64,000 bases of DNA from Pirellulales bacterium (GTDB lineage: Bacteria; Planctomycetota; Planctomycetia; Pirellulales; Lacipirellulaceae), in the NCBI GenBank assembly GCA_022448345.1, contig JAKVCB010000004.1, positions 1 through 64,000 on the forward strand, given 5' to 3'. Positions 45,773-55,101 of the stretch are shown piece after piece. Position numbers and translations under genes: made by a program. The notes under the pieces were generated by a model. That model had not been told where the DNA came from. It worked only from the letters and a program-made list of their open reading frames with translations, and made no database searches. Every line of letters begins with the position of its first letter. Within the stretch, counting starts at the first letter, position 1.

Positions 45773-45802
45773 ACAAAGGAAACAAGCACAAAGGAAACAA
45801 GC
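45773..45802 (+). repeat. tandem 15-bp duplication carrying ribosome-binding site
   Basis: ACAAAGGAAACAAGC occurs twice, end to end, at 45773-45787 and 45788-45802, with the ATG of the next gene beginning two bases later. Each copy has an AAAGGA Shine-Dalgarno core; the second is at normal spacing. A fresh tandem duplication is the simplest source. Confidence 0.85.
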
Positions 45803-45803
45803 T

Positions 45804-46034
45804 ATGTGGCGATCATTCTTTCTGGGATTTGGAGCCTATATCACACTGCTTGGTGTTGAAGCTCTTGCCGTGGACAAGGCCGTATTGAAACCGGAAATGG
45901 TGGGCCAGGACAAATTCATCAAGAGCCGGGAGGTTATTCCTCCCGATTGGGCACCTTGGACTTTAATGGGAGCTGGCGCAGTGACTGTGCTGTATTCGTT
46001 CACCATCCCTCAGCGGGTCACCAAAAACAAATGA
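45804..46034 (+). CDS. small membrane protein, planctomycete-type hypothetical
   Basis: A 76-residue protein. An N-terminal hydrophobic stretch (FFLGFGAYITLLGVEAL) and a second one near residue 52 (TLMGAGAVTVLYSF) flank a polar periplasmic-looking loop with PEMVGQDKFIKSREVIPPDW. The duplicated AAAGGA element gives it a good start. No family name known to me; the layout suggests a small envelope protein. Followed, after 225 bases, by ilvB. Confidence 0.65.
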   Translation: MWRSFFLGFGAYITLLGVEALAVDKAVLKPEMVGQDKFIKSREVIPPDWAPWTLMGAGAVTVLYSFTIPQRVTKNK

Positions 46035-46259
46035 CCTATCGAGCCTTTCTGGTTATCCGGAAATCGTTGCTGACCGAGACCATTGGCACGGGCCGGTTGA
46101 ACCGGAAGTCGGCGGAAAATACTTGTTTTTTCGCCTTAAACAGTCTATCATGAACCGGTTTCGAGGAGACTCGCCGGGCGAACCTTTGCCATTCTGACGA
46201 AACTCCTTGTTCTCGCGATCAATCCCTTTCCATTCCCTCAAGTCACCGAGATAAGTACC

Positions 46260-48032
46260 GTGGCGACTGTTACGCAAGCGAAGAAAAAGAAGACTGAATT
46301 GACGAGTGGTGCTGATATCCTGGTCGAATCGTTGATCCGCCATGGAGTCGATACCATTTTTGCTTATCCGGGCGGTGCGAGTATGCCATTACACCAGGCA
46401 TTGACCCGCTTTTCCGACCAACTGCGGACTATCCTTCCACGCCACGAGCAAGGCGGTGGCTTTGCAGCCCAAGGTGTTGCTCGAGCGACTGGTAAAGTAG
46501 GGGTTTGCATGGCCACCAGCGGACCTGGTGCCACGAACCTTGTTACCGCGATTGCCGACGCAAAACTCGATAGTGTCCCCATGATTGCCATCACCGGACA
46601 GGTTCCGACGGCGTGGATCGGTAATGACGCTTTTCAGGAAACTCCGATTGTTGAGGTGTGTCGTGGCATCACCAAACACCACTACCTCGTCACTGATGTG
46701 AATGACGTGGCACGGGTTGTGAAGGAAGCGTTTTTGATCGCATCGACCGGACGGCCCGGCCCGGTGCTGATTGACATGCCCAAGAATGTGCAGCAAGCCA
46801 CAACCATTCCGGACTTCGAGACTTCCGTAAATATGCCAGGGTTCTCCCTGGAGAACCCCCGCGCCAAGGCGGAACAAATTAACCAGATGGCAGCTGCCAT
46901 CAAGTTAGCAAAACGGCCGGTTATTTACGCCGGTGGTGGTGTCGTCAGTGGCGAAGCAAGCAACGAATTGCGCGAATTGGTATGCAAGACCGGCATTCCA
47001 ACCACTATGACCGTCATGGGGCTTGGCGCCTTCCCGGCCGCTGATCCGCTTTCCCTCGATATGCTCGGTATGCACGGGGCAGTGTACGCCAATTATGCAG
47101 TCGATCAGGCCGATTTGCTAATTGCCTTGGGGGTGCGTTTTGACGATCGCGTAACCGGCAAAGTGGAAGAGTTTTGCAAGCATGGAAAAATCATCCATGT
47201 TGATATCGATGCTTCTGAACTGAATAAAAATAAACCAGCCCACATTTCCATCTGCAGTGACGTCAAATACGCACTAGCTGAACTGAACAAGGTGGTGGAA
47301 TCACCCAAGAATATTTCTGATTGGGTGACAAAATGCCAAGAGTGGAAAAAATCGAGCCCGTTCAAATACAACCGCGATTTCAAGGGGATCCTCCAGCAAC
47401 ACGCAATCGAAGCGTTGTGGGAAGTTTGCCGCGACCGCGATCCCATTGTGGCGGTGGGAGTTGGACAACACCAAATGTGGGGAGCCCAGTTCTACAAGTT
47501 CGATCAGCCACGTCGCTGGCTCTCCAGCAGCGGCCTGGGAACCATGGGCTTTGGCCTTCCCGCTGCAATGGGAGCCCAATCCCAATATCCTGATCGGTTG
47601 GTCATTGATATTGATGGGGATGGCAGCTTCCAGATGAATATTCAGGAGTTGGCAACTTGTTTCTGCGAAAAACTCCCTGTGAAAGTGCTGCTACTCAACA
47701 ACCAGCATTTGGGCATGGTCGTGCAATGGGAAGATCGCTTTATGCAAGGCAACCGAGCCCACACCTACTTGGGGCCAATTCACCACCCAGAAGCTACCGG
47801 GCAAGGCACTGGCCCGACGCTGACAGAGCGGTACCCCGATTTTGTCCAAATTGCCAGAGGGTATGGTTGCGGCGCTTCTTCCATCAGCCAGAAAGCGGAT
47901 CTTCTACCGGGGCTGGAAGAAATGATCAACTACGATGGACCCTACGTGTTGGATATCGATGTCCCCTACCAAGAACACGTGCTGCCGATGATCCCGACCG
48001 GACGGACCGTCAAAGACATGATCACCGAATGA
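46260..48032 (+). CDS. ilvB: acetolactate synthase large subunit
   Basis: A 590-residue ThDP enzyme, with GTG start. The N-terminal Pyr domain has [15 protein letters not shown] and [18 protein letters not shown], with the catalytic Glu near residue 61. FAD-domain and C-terminal PP domain follow with the Mg-ThDP motif [11 protein letters not shown] and [15 protein letters not shown]. This makes acetolactate from pyruvate, first common step in branched-chain amino acid synthesis. No small subunit (ilvN) or ilvC is adjacent, so they must lie elsewhere. The GTG is not strongly preceded by a ribosome site. Confidence 0.9.
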   Translation: MATVTQAKKKKTELTSGADILVESLIRHGVDTIFAYPGGASMPLHQALTRFSDQLRTILPRHEQGGGFAAQGVARATGKVGVCMATSGPGATNLVTAIADAKLDSVPMIAITGQVPTAWIGNDAFQETPIVEVCRGITKHHYLVTDVNDVARVVKEAFLIASTGRPGPVLIDMPKNVQQATTIPDFETSVNMPGFSLENPRAKAEQINQMAAAIKLAKRPVIYAGGGVVSGEASNELRELVCKTGIPTTMTVMGLGAFPAADPLSLDMLGMHGAVYANYAVDQADLLIALGVRFDDRVTGKVEEFCKHGKIIHVDIDASELNKNKPAHISICSDVKYALAELNKVVESPKNISDWVTKCQEWKKSSPFKYNRDFKGILQQHAIEALWEVCRDRDPIVAVGVGQHQMWGAQFYKFDQPRRWLSSSGLGTMGFGLPAAMGAQSQYPDRLVIDIDGDGSFQMNIQELATCFCEKLPVKVLLLNNQHLGMVVQWEDRFMQGNRAHTYLGPIHHPEATGQGTGPTLTERYPDFVQIARGYGCGASSISQKADLLPGLEEMINYDGPYVLDIDVPYQEHVLPMIPTGRTVKDMITE

Positions 48033-48306
48033 TCGTGTATTGCGAAGCGTATCCCGCCTGATCGCATTCGATCAGTTGTGGCTAGCTCCTGGCACAGCAG
48101 CCCATCCTCTTGCCGTCGTGGTATCCGCTAACTGCTGGACATCCTGTCCTTGCTTTCGCTCTCGGCAAATTATCATACACTGCAACACGCGGGTCTTGCG
48201 ACCGACAAGCGGTCAAATTGGCTTCCCGCTTGAACTCGCACGTCTATCGGTCTGCTGAGAAACCAAATCGTGCCCCTTTATTGCAATCCACAGATTCATA
48301 AATACC

Positions 48307-49116
48307 ATGCCTGACGATTTACCCCAAAATCCTTACCAAAGTTTTGGTCAACCCGACCCAACCTCCACCTTGGAAAACCTGCCTGAAGGCACACGATCGC
48401 TAATCCCCCGTGTGATCGGCACGCTGAACATCCTTTTCGGAGTTGCCCTGGGTTTGTGCGGATTGTGTCAGGGGTTTTCACTATTTAGCCAATCGGTTGC
48501 CGCACCACAAATGCAGCAAATGTTTCAGCAGCAGCAGGACAAACTCCAACAACAAATTGCAGAACTCCAGTTACAGATTGATCAGGAAACGGATGATCAA
48601 ACCGTGCAAGAAATCGCCGCGAAAATTGAGGCCATCACGGAAGAAATAAAGGTTCTTAAAATCATGCCTGACCCGATGGCGATGTGGGGCTTTGACAAGC
48701 CACAGGTGGTTGGCTTCTTCGCCATGGAATGTGTTTTTACCTTGCTCTTGAACCTCTTCATGTTCATTTCCGGAGTTGGCCTGCTAAGTTTTAACGAATG
48801 GGCCCGTAGAATGGCGATCTGGGTAGCCACGCTGAAATTAGTCAATATTCTTATCTTTGCCGTTTTTGTGCTGACCATCGTTGTCCCTCCCATGGTCGAA
48901 AGCATCCAGGAATTCATGCTTCAGGTTGTTCAAGAGCAAGAAGCTGCAGAACCTGTTCAGCTTGCAGAAATACAGAATAGCATGCTGCACAGTACATCGA
49001 TCGCGTTTTCCATCTTTGCAGCAGCGGCAGCCATTTACCCAATCATTTGCCTCTGGCAACTCAACCGCTCCTTGGTGAAGAAGGCCTGTCAGACAAAAGT
49101 GGCAACAGCCTCATAA
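48307..49116 (+). CDS. membrane protein with Gln-rich coiled coil
   Basis: A 269-residue protein with about four transmembrane segments: one near residue 37 (LNILFGVALGLCGL), two around 140-180, and one near 240. Between the first and second lies a strongly helical coiled coil rich in Gln and Glu (about residues 70-115). A second Glu/Gln-rich loop is near 205-220. This architecture resembles the many planctomycete membrane hypotheticals with no known role. No enzymatic motif is visible. Confidence 0.7.
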   Translation: MPDDLPQNPYQSFGQPDPTSTLENLPEGTRSLIPRVIGTLNILFGVALGLCGLCQGFSLFSQSVAAPQMQQMFQQQQDKLQQQIAELQLQIDQETDDQTVQEIAAKIEAITEEIKVLKIMPDPMAMWGFDKPQVVGFFAMECVFTLLLNLFMFISGVGLLSFNEWARRMAIWVATLKLVNILIFAVFVLTIVVPPMVESIQEFMLQVVQEQEAAEPVQLAEIQNSMLHSTSIAFSIFAAAAAIYPIICLWQLNRSLVKKACQTKVATAS

Positions 49117-49294
49117 AGCTAAAAACCAGTTATCGATATTTCTTCTCTAGATTATTCATTCTTTTCAAACTTCTCAGCTTAAACTTCCGATGTTAATCCA
49201 TAGGGCATAAATAGCCTGACAAAAATGGAGTGTTTACGAAGGATGTTGCCGGCATGACTGGTGGCCCAGTAAGAAGGAATGACCCAAGGTGACC

Positions 49295-50119
49295 ATGGTA
49301 ACCCGCATTTATACTGAGCCGGGTGTTGCACAGCAGGAGCCTGCAATCCTGCGACGTGGCCACAAGTCGTCTCCGGGACTTTCCGACCGCAGACCCGATC
49401 CGCTGCGGATGGCCGACCAGGCCATTCAACGTCGTCGCCATCAACTTCCAGCGTTTGCACCCTTATTGGAAGAGTTTGAAATTGCCGGGTGGAGTTCACA
49501 TCGTGACGAATTGGCGGGAAATTTTCACGATTGGCTACCCCTGGCAGATGGTAGCGTGCTGGTTGCCCTTGGTAAGGCCGTAGAATCTGCAACTGGCGAC
49601 CCTATCGATGCTGCATTGGTCGCCCAATCAATTTGGACCTCCATTCGCTCCCATGCGATGCACACCGACAATGCAGGGACGATTGCCTCTTTGGTTTCGA
49701 AAACCTGGGGTTCTGGTTCCATAGGGGGTGCAGCAGCTTCGGTAGCAATTGGTATTGTGGCCCCCACTGGAGGCCGAATTCGCGTGGCCGTGGCTGGGCA
49801 CTGTCTGGCGATCCGCGTACGAGCTGCAACCTGCGAAACGTTACCCACTCATAAGTTCCCGGTAGGCACGCAACCGGCAACCCACTACCCATGCCAACAG
49901 TTTGAACTCCGGCCACGGGAACGTTTCGTGCTTTTTACTGCGATAAACGCAACCGCTGCCATGACAATCGAGAACTTAATTGAGCGTCATTTTTCCAATG
50001 TTTCGGCCGAATCCCATCGTAAGATGACAGCCACAGAGACTCTAAAACATTTGCGCAGCGCGGCTGAAAAGATGGACGATGCTGCTTCAACAAGCGGTCT
50101 GGTCGTACGTCGCCGGTAA
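49295..50119 (+). CDS. PP2C/SpoIIE-like phosphatase fold, degenerate active site
   Basis: A 274-residue protein with the frame of a PP2C/SpoIIE phosphatase: DELAGNFHDWLPLADGSVLVALG, AALVAQSIWTSI, AAASVAIGIVAP, and RERFVLFTAINAT. Active members have GGDFYD and a following GDxxGHG, giving two metal-binding acids. Here they read GNFHD and GKAVES, so at least one Asp is gone. A regulatory or pseudo-phosphatase is more likely than an enzyme. The ATG at 49295 with AAGG upstream is used. Confidence 0.5.
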   Translation: MVTRIYTEPGVAQQEPAILRRGHKSSPGLSDRRPDPLRMADQAIQRRRHQLPAFAPLLEEFEIAGWSSHRDELAGNFHDWLPLADGSVLVALGKAVESATGDPIDAALVAQSIWTSIRSHAMHTDNAGTIASLVSKTWGSGSIGGAAASVAIGIVAPTGGRIRVAVAGHCLAIRVRAATCETLPTHKFPVGTQPATHYPCQQFELRPRERFVLFTAINATAAMTIENLIERHFSNVSAESHRKMTATETLKHLRSAAEKMDDAASTSGLVVRRR

Positions 50120-50279
50120 CTTCCTGGGATAATTTCTCGCGACCACGACTTGCCGGAAAAACCTGGCAGCCGTTTCGGCCTCTGCAGCACTGCGGCCGTA
50201 CATTTCATCGGCTTGTTCTGCCGCACTGTCGAGCAAAGAGCAGAAGGGTCTTCCTTCAGACCGACAATCGTCCAGCGGA

Positions 50280-51272
50280 CTAGTCGACCGGTTGAAGCAG
50301 GAGGGCGGCCTTCTGAAGAAGCCGATCCAGCCCCTGACCTGTCACTGCGGAGAACAAGATAACTTCACGATCGATTGCCGCTTCCAAGTGGTCACGAACC
50401 GATTGGGCATCGGGCAATTCGGCTTTGCTGACTGCAACCAGTTCGGCGCATTCTGCCAGACCATGACCGTACTCATCTAATTCAGCTCGGATCGATTTGT
50501 AGTTATCCAACGGATCACTTCCATCCGTCGGAGATGGCTCTACAAGATGGATCACCGCCCGTGTCCGTTCGATGTGCCTGAGGAACTCGTGACCGAGTCC
50601 CACTCCCAAATGGGCCCCTTCGATCAAGCCAGGAATGTCGGCGATTACGAGAGATCGATCAATATCAACCTGCGCAATACCGAGATGCGGCTTCTTGGTG
50701 GTAAATGGGTAGTCCGCGATTTCAGGTCGGGCCCGCGAAACGCGGCTGAGCAAGGTGCTTTTTCCTGCATTCGGTTTTCCCACTAGCCCAACATCGGCAA
50801 TGATCTTGAGTTCGAGTTGGATGGATCGCAATTCGCCGTCCCCACCAGGTGTGAATTCCCGCGGGGCCTGATTGGTCGACGATTTGAAACGGGCATTTCC
50901 TTTGCCACCGCGGCCACCGTGAGCAACTATCACCTGATCCCCAACATCGGTGAGGTCCTTGAGCAGCAGGTCATGTTTTTGGTCGCGAACCACAGTTCCT
51001 GGTGGCACACAAATCACGATATCATGCGCATTGGCACCATGGCGATTTGAGCCGCTGCCGGGTGTGCCACTTTCAGCCCACCAATGTTTCCGATGCACCA
51101 ACGCCGACAGGCTATCAGTTCCCGCTTTTGCAAGGACTAATACGCTCCCGCCGTTTCCACCGTCACCGCCGTCGGGGCCACCCCGTGGAACAAACTTTTC
51201 ACGACGAAAACTCGCGCACCCATCGCCGCCACGACCCCCTTTGACTTCAATCGTGACTTGATCGACAAACAT
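50280..51272 (-). CDS. obgE: GTPase ObgE/CgtA
   Basis: A 330-residue Obg GTPase. The glycine-rich Obg fold starts at MFVDQVTIEVKGGRGGDGC. The G domain has GKPNAGKST (about residue 160), DIPGLIEGAH and the SKAE guanine-specificity position (AVSKAELPD). Obg binds the 50S subunit and acts in ribosome assembly. The start at 51272 matches the family N-terminus; the in-frame extension upstream does not. Lies about 120 bases downstream of rpmA on the same strand, the usual order, but rplU is not seen. Confidence 0.94.
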   Translation of the reverse strand: MFVDQVTIEVKGGRGGDGCASFRREKFVPRGGPDGGDGGNGGSVLVLAKAGTDSLSALVHRKHWWAESGTPGSGSNRHGANAHDIVICVPPGTVVRDQKHDLLLKDLTDVGDQVIVAHGGRGGKGNARFKSSTNQAPREFTPGGDGELRSIQLELKIIADVGLVGKPNAGKSTLLSRVSRARPEIADYPFTTKKPHLGIAQVDIDRSLVIADIPGLIEGAHLGVGLGHEFLRHIERTRAVIHLVEPSPTDGSDPLDNYKSIRAELDEYGHGLAECAELVAVSKAELPDAQSVRDHLEAAIDREVILFSAVTGQGLDRLLQKAALLLQPVD

Positions 51273-51394
51273 GGGACGCTTTAACCGCGGGTGGGGCATT
51301 CACACAGACGAGCCCCAAAAGAAAAAGGGATGCCTTTTGCCCAGCACTCCTGGGAATTCATTGCGTCGAACCGATCCTCCGACGACTGACGTTT

Positions 51395-51646
51395 TTAGGT
51401 CCCGGCCGGCACGACGTTGATCCGGCGACCTTTCCGGTCAAACTTTACCTCACCGGGGACCATCGCATAGAGTGTGTAATCTTTACCTTGACCAACACCT
51501 TCGCCAGCATGGTATTTGTTTCCAACCTGGCGAACCAGGATATTTCCAGGGATCACTGCTTCTCCGCCAAACCGTTTTACGCCACGCCGCTGAGCGTTTG
51601 AATCGCGCCCATTGCGGCTGGAACCCTGCCCTTTTTTGTGTGCCAT
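51395..51646 (-). CDS. rpmA: 50S ribosomal protein L27
   Basis: An 83-residue L27. The N-terminus [17 protein letters not shown] reaches into the peptidyl-transferase centre; [14 protein letters not shown] and [13 protein letters not shown] follow. It starts at a GGGGAG-preceded ATG. Usually follows rplU (L21), but the gene upstream here is an exported hypothetical, so rplU is elsewhere. Confidence 0.95.
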   Translation of the reverse strand: MAHKKGQGSSRNGRDSNAQRRGVKRFGGEAVIPGNILVRQVGNKYHAGEGVGQGKDYTLYAMVPGEVKFDRKGRRINVVPAGT

Positions 51647-51868
51647 CGATTCTCCCCAAAAAATTGAGGCTCCCCACAAGCAAATGTACTTGGTATGGCC
51701 GCCAATTCCAGTATCGAGGATCGTTCCCAACGTCTGACCTGGAGAAGATCGCTACGTCACCATCGATCGGGCTTGTGCCACACCCAGCAAGACCAACATC
51801 GCGAAAGGAAGATGGGTGACGAATCCCCCACCTATGTCCCCGCGACCAACTTCTACAGCCTTCTGAGT

Positions 51869-52840
51869 CTATCGGTAAATCCAGCGAAAGGCAACCCCCG
51901 GGCCAACGTCGTAGAGTTGGGCCTTGCCCTTGGGAACGCCGAAGCGAATTTCCCCCTCGTGCTCGAGGAATTCGTCGCCTGGCCGCCAGAAGTTCAGTTG
52001 TAGCGTCTTTCGCGCAAACTGGCGTCCTTTACCTGGAGAATCTCCAATTTGGTAGGCCCCGGGTGGGTCAACCCATCGATAGGCGTTCGATAAACCCGAA
52101 ACGTAAACTGAGAAAAAATCAATCCGCGGATCAACATCGGCCCAAGTTGCAACACCCCACACGCCCTGGTTGGAGCGCCCATTTGCAACCGGCAACACCT
52201 CATCGGCCATTTGCGCACTGTTCAAGAGGCGTCTGCCAGGAGTTTCCCGCTTTTGAATCGCTTCAACAGCTGCAGGAATAACCTGATCCAAATAGGCCTT
52301 GTAGATTGGCTTGCCCGCCGCATCCCTGTCTTGCCCTTCCAACACCATGTGAGGAATAAAACGAACAGGCTTACTCTGGCTTGGTTCAGCTACGAAACTT
52401 TCGTCTGGCTGCTCGATCGGACTCAGCCGGTTGCCAGTATTTTTCACCTCGTAAACCATGTACCAGATACGCTTCCGCTGCATTCGTCCACTTGGCTGGG
52501 GAACGTCTACCTCAATCATGCGTACAGGCTTGAATGAAAACTCCAGGCACCAGATGTCCCGGCGAAACTTCACGGCCTCAGAGATATTATAAAGGGTGCG
52601 CGTCTCGGCTAAAAAGTTCGGCTTCCAAGAAAGATCCATATCGCCCCGAATCTCAACGATGTCGTGGGTACTGACCGTTTCCTCGGGCTCAATTTCCGGA
52701 GCAATGGTATTCATCACGCCGGGAGCTAATTTGCGTGGCTTGGCAGCTTGCGCAGAAGCAAAATCAGAGACCACCAGGATCACGATCAAAAAAACCAAAG
52801 AGAGGAGGCCCAGCGAAAGGCCCGAGCGGGGCTTGTGCAT
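51869..52840 (-). CDS. secreted hypothetical, conserved-looking
   Basis: A 323-residue exported protein: hydrophobic signal (LGLLSLVFLIVILVV) with a likely cleavage after FASAQA. The mature part has ordered beta-like segments (IWCLEFSFKPVRMIEVDV, IWYMVYEVKNTG, FIPHMVLEGQDRD, GVWGVATWADVDPRIDFFS), ending in GVAFRWIYR. No enzymatic motif is visible. It may be an envelope protein specific to planctomycetes, but I know of no function for it. Confidence 0.65.
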   Translation of the reverse strand: MHKPRSGLSLGLLSLVFLIVILVVSDFASAQAAKPRKLAPGVMNTIAPEIEPEETVSTHDIVEIRGDMDLSWKPNFLAETRTLYNISEAVKFRRDIWCLEFSFKPVRMIEVDVPQPSGRMQRKRIWYMVYEVKNTGNRLSPIEQPDESFVAEPSQSKPVRFIPHMVLEGQDRDAAGKPIYKAYLDQVIPAAVEAIQKRETPGRRLLNSAQMADEVLPVANGRSNQGVWGVATWADVDPRIDFFSVYVSGLSNAYRWVDPPGAYQIGDSPGKGRQFARKTLQLNFWRPGDEFLEHEGEIRFGVPKGKAQLYDVGPGVAFRWIYR

Positions 52841-53186
52841 AAATGCCTGCTGCCAGCTGTGATTGATTCAATTCCAAAGCGTTTGGACGACAAACGACTT
52901 CCAGCTTCTATTTTAGACAGCCAGACAGGTCGCAGCAAGTTTTTCCTCGGCACCAAAACTTGCCCTAGACCAGAATCGATTTATTCAGTCCAACCGCTAC
53001 TCCCCACCCCCTAAAAAACCCGGTCCTGCGGATACCTGCTTTCGCAGGTTCTCACGCAGGACCGGGAGTCAACGGACACTCAAATGCGGAGTGATCGGCT
53101 GGATGGTACTCATCTCACACTGCGGATTCCTCGCCCACCAAAGTGGAGGATTCCTCATTGGAAACAAGCTGCTTTGGACAATCCTT
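52841..53186. other. intergenic with terminator hairpin
   Basis: About 345 bases between two minus-strand genes, without a gene on either strand. It carries the branched hairpin at 53019-53066, which should end transcription of the EF-hand gene, and the promoter of the secreted hypothetical. Confidence 0.6.
53013..53066 (-). terminator. branched rho-independent terminator
   Basis: On the minus strand a long arm CCCGGTCCTGCG (53055-53066) pairs perfectly with CGCAGGACCGGG (53019-53030). Inside, ACCTGC/GCAGGT with a four-base loop makes a second stem (53034-53049). A run of six T follows on the minus strand. It ends transcription from the EF-hand gene. Confidence 0.8.
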
Positions 53187-53915
53187 TTACCCCTCTTGGT
53201 TGCCACTTGCTCTACGAGCAGGACGCGGTGGGTTGCCAAAACCACGAACTCTGGGGCCATCGGGGCGTCGAAACCGCCCACCTGAGGGGGGAGGCCCAAA
53301 TTGTTGACCCAGTGGCGGAGGACCACCTGGACCCAATTCTTGGTTCCCAAAACTGTCTTCCGAACGCCTGTGTTGCTCGCCATGTTGGCGCTTCATGTTT
53401 TGACGCATTTGGCGAACTTCTCGCGTTAGTAATTCGAATTCCTCACGACTGAGCGAACCGTCGCTATTCTTGTCGAACTGGTTGAACATACTGCCCAAGT
53501 CAACCGGTGATTGTCCATGGGGACCACGATTACCGCGGGAGCGACCCTCAGGACCACCAGGTCGCCGGTCGCCGCGGGAGCGGCCTTCAGGACCACCAGG
53601 TCTCCGATCGCCGCGGGAGCGGCCTTCAGGACCACCAGGTCCCCGGTCGCCCGATTTACGGCCACGTTGGCCCTCAGAGGGTCCACCCCGTCCTTCGGGA
53701 TGGTCTTGGCGACGTTCACGCATCGACTGGCGGGCTTTCTGGCGTTCGACTTCGTTGAGTTCACCATCACCGTCAGTATCAAACTCTGCGATCAGCTTTT
53801 GGCGTCGCTGGGGATCCAAACTTTGTCCTTTGCCATCAGGACCCTTGGCGGCGGCAGTCCCAGCGGTCCATCCTAGCGCCAGAGCTACCCCGCAAATTAA
53901 CAGGGAACTTTTCAT
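53187..53915 (-). CDS. secreted EF-hand protein with Arg/Gly/Pro-rich repeats
   Basis: A 242-residue protein with a signal peptide (about residues 1-23, ending TAAAKG) and two EF-hand calcium loops: DTDGDGELNEVE and DKNSDGSLSREEFE. Between them three near-identical 13-residue repeats (RGDRRPGGPEGRS type) form a flexible linker, from a 39-base tandem DNA repeat. The tail is Gly/Pro/Arg-rich. EF-hand proteins of this kind are common in planctomycete envelopes. Likely calcium-binding and exported; function unknown. Confidence 0.85.
   Translation of the reverse strand: MKSSLLICGVALALGWTAGTAAAKGPDGKGQSLDPQRRQKLIAEFDTDGDGELNEVERQKARQSMRERRQDHPEGRGGPSEGQRGRKSGDRGPGGPEGRSRGDRRPGGPEGRSRGDRRPGGPEGRSRGNRGPHGQSPVDLGSMFNQFDKNSDGSLSREEFELLTREVRQMRQNMKRQHGEQHRRSEDSFGNQELGPGGPPPLGQQFGPPPSGGRFRRPDGPRVRGFGNPPRPARRASGNQEG
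53533..53649 (-). repeat. 39-bp tandem repeat, three copies, within EF-hand gene
   Basis: A 39-base unit beginning CCGCGGGAGCG on the plus strand starts at 53533, 53572 and 53611 with only a few base differences. Being a multiple of three, it encodes three 13-residue repeats in frame. The differences are mostly silent, so the repeat arose by recent duplication. Confidence 0.85.
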
Positions 53916-54127
53916 CTTAAATCTCCGGTGGATCCAATAAAACGACTCGGCCCGGCCACTCCGGGCAGATCCTTGGTCACTCAGCCTAAGCGAAGCGATA
54001 AGGGGATCAACCCCGTCAAACCGGACGAGTTTCGCGGAATTTGGGCTGCAAGGAGAATTAAGGGGGTATTTTCCAGAATTGGCCGCGGATCTGCTGTCGG
54101 ACAATGACTCACTGCCCCAGCAATCTA

Positions 54128-54964
54128 CTACGCTTTCGCTGGAACCAACCGCCAATTCTGGCCGGAGGAAACACTGGCTGAAAGCCATTGTTCACCAGAT
54201 GTATACATGTCTTGAGGAACCCGGCTGCCCGGAACGGAAAGGACCAATTCTGGAACTAAAAATGGCCACGGAGATACTTCCACAAGATGATTTTCTGCTG
54301 CGGCATCCGTATCCACCAGGACAAACCGGGCCGTTTGATTTCGCCGCAAGTTTTTCAACGGGTCCTTCCCGAGTATGTATTCGCCAGGTCGACCAAGAGA
54401 AAGCCACAAACTTAACCGATCAAACCACTGTAGCCATGAAAGTGCCTGATCGGCAAGTTGCCGTGTGTGCCTTTCGGGACATAGACCTTGCCACTGGGCT
54501 AACCATTCCCGTCGTCGCCCGGTTGTATCGACCTGCCAGGAGCGGCTTACTGGTTGGTCACGGGAATCGGCTTCTTCTCTGAAGGCGAGGAAATGTCCAG
54601 CCACCACCCACGCAGCGAGCAGACCAATATTTTCCGCCGCCAGCACGCTTCGCTGCCAGATGTCAATCGCTGCGGGCAGCTGCATTTCTAAAAAGGAAGG
54701 CAAACGCGCCTGATCAGGGTCTATGCTGGGTGCTGCTTCCCACGGAAGCCAGCCGTCGTCGTGGTGACAAATCGCCGCCAGGACCTCGTTGCGGACGCCA
54801 TGCAATGGATTTGCATCCCCATCGTACGGACTGCAGATGACTGGCGAAAACTGCCCAGCACCCCAACGAGACGCCAGTTCGGCACTCAGGCGGGCGTGGT
54901 CGACTTGCGAAATGCGCAACCACCCAGGCTGACCATCTGGTAGTGTTACGTCACGACGGATCAT
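54128..54964 (-). CDS. DUF3891 family protein
   Basis: A 278-residue protein matching DUF3891: QVDHARLSAELA near the N-terminus, LAAICHHDDGWLPWE near residue 70, WVVAGHFLAF near 120 and WLQWFDRLSLWL near 185. Invariant histidines in these blocks suggest a metal or nucleotide site, possibly HD-like, but no function has been shown for this family. The gene stands on its own on the minus strand. Confidence 0.8.
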   Translation of the reverse strand: MIRRDVTLPDGQPGWLRISQVDHARLSAELASRWGAGQFSPVICSPYDGDANPLHGVRNEVLAAICHHDDGWLPWEAAPSIDPDQARLPSFLEMQLPAAIDIWQRSVLAAENIGLLAAWVVAGHFLAFREEADSRDQPVSRSWQVDTTGRRREWLAQWQGLCPERHTRQLADQALSWLQWFDRLSLWLSLGRPGEYILGKDPLKNLRRNQTARFVLVDTDAAAENHLVEVSPWPFLVPELVLSVPGSRVPQDMYTSGEQWLSASVSSGQNWRLVPAKA

Positions 54965-55101
54965 GGAAAAGTGCGTGTTGTTGACTCAACCAGTTTGATT
55001 GGGCTAAAGGGCTACCCAGTGGCTGACAAAATCTGCACAGCTCTTTGGTTCCCCAATGTACCTACAGCCATGCAAATTGCCGAGATGGTTCGTGACCTAT
55101 C

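Noticed and set aside
54079..54582. 167-codon plus frame opposite DUF3891
   Set aside because: Shadow of the DUF3891 gene; the minus strand carries all the family blocks.
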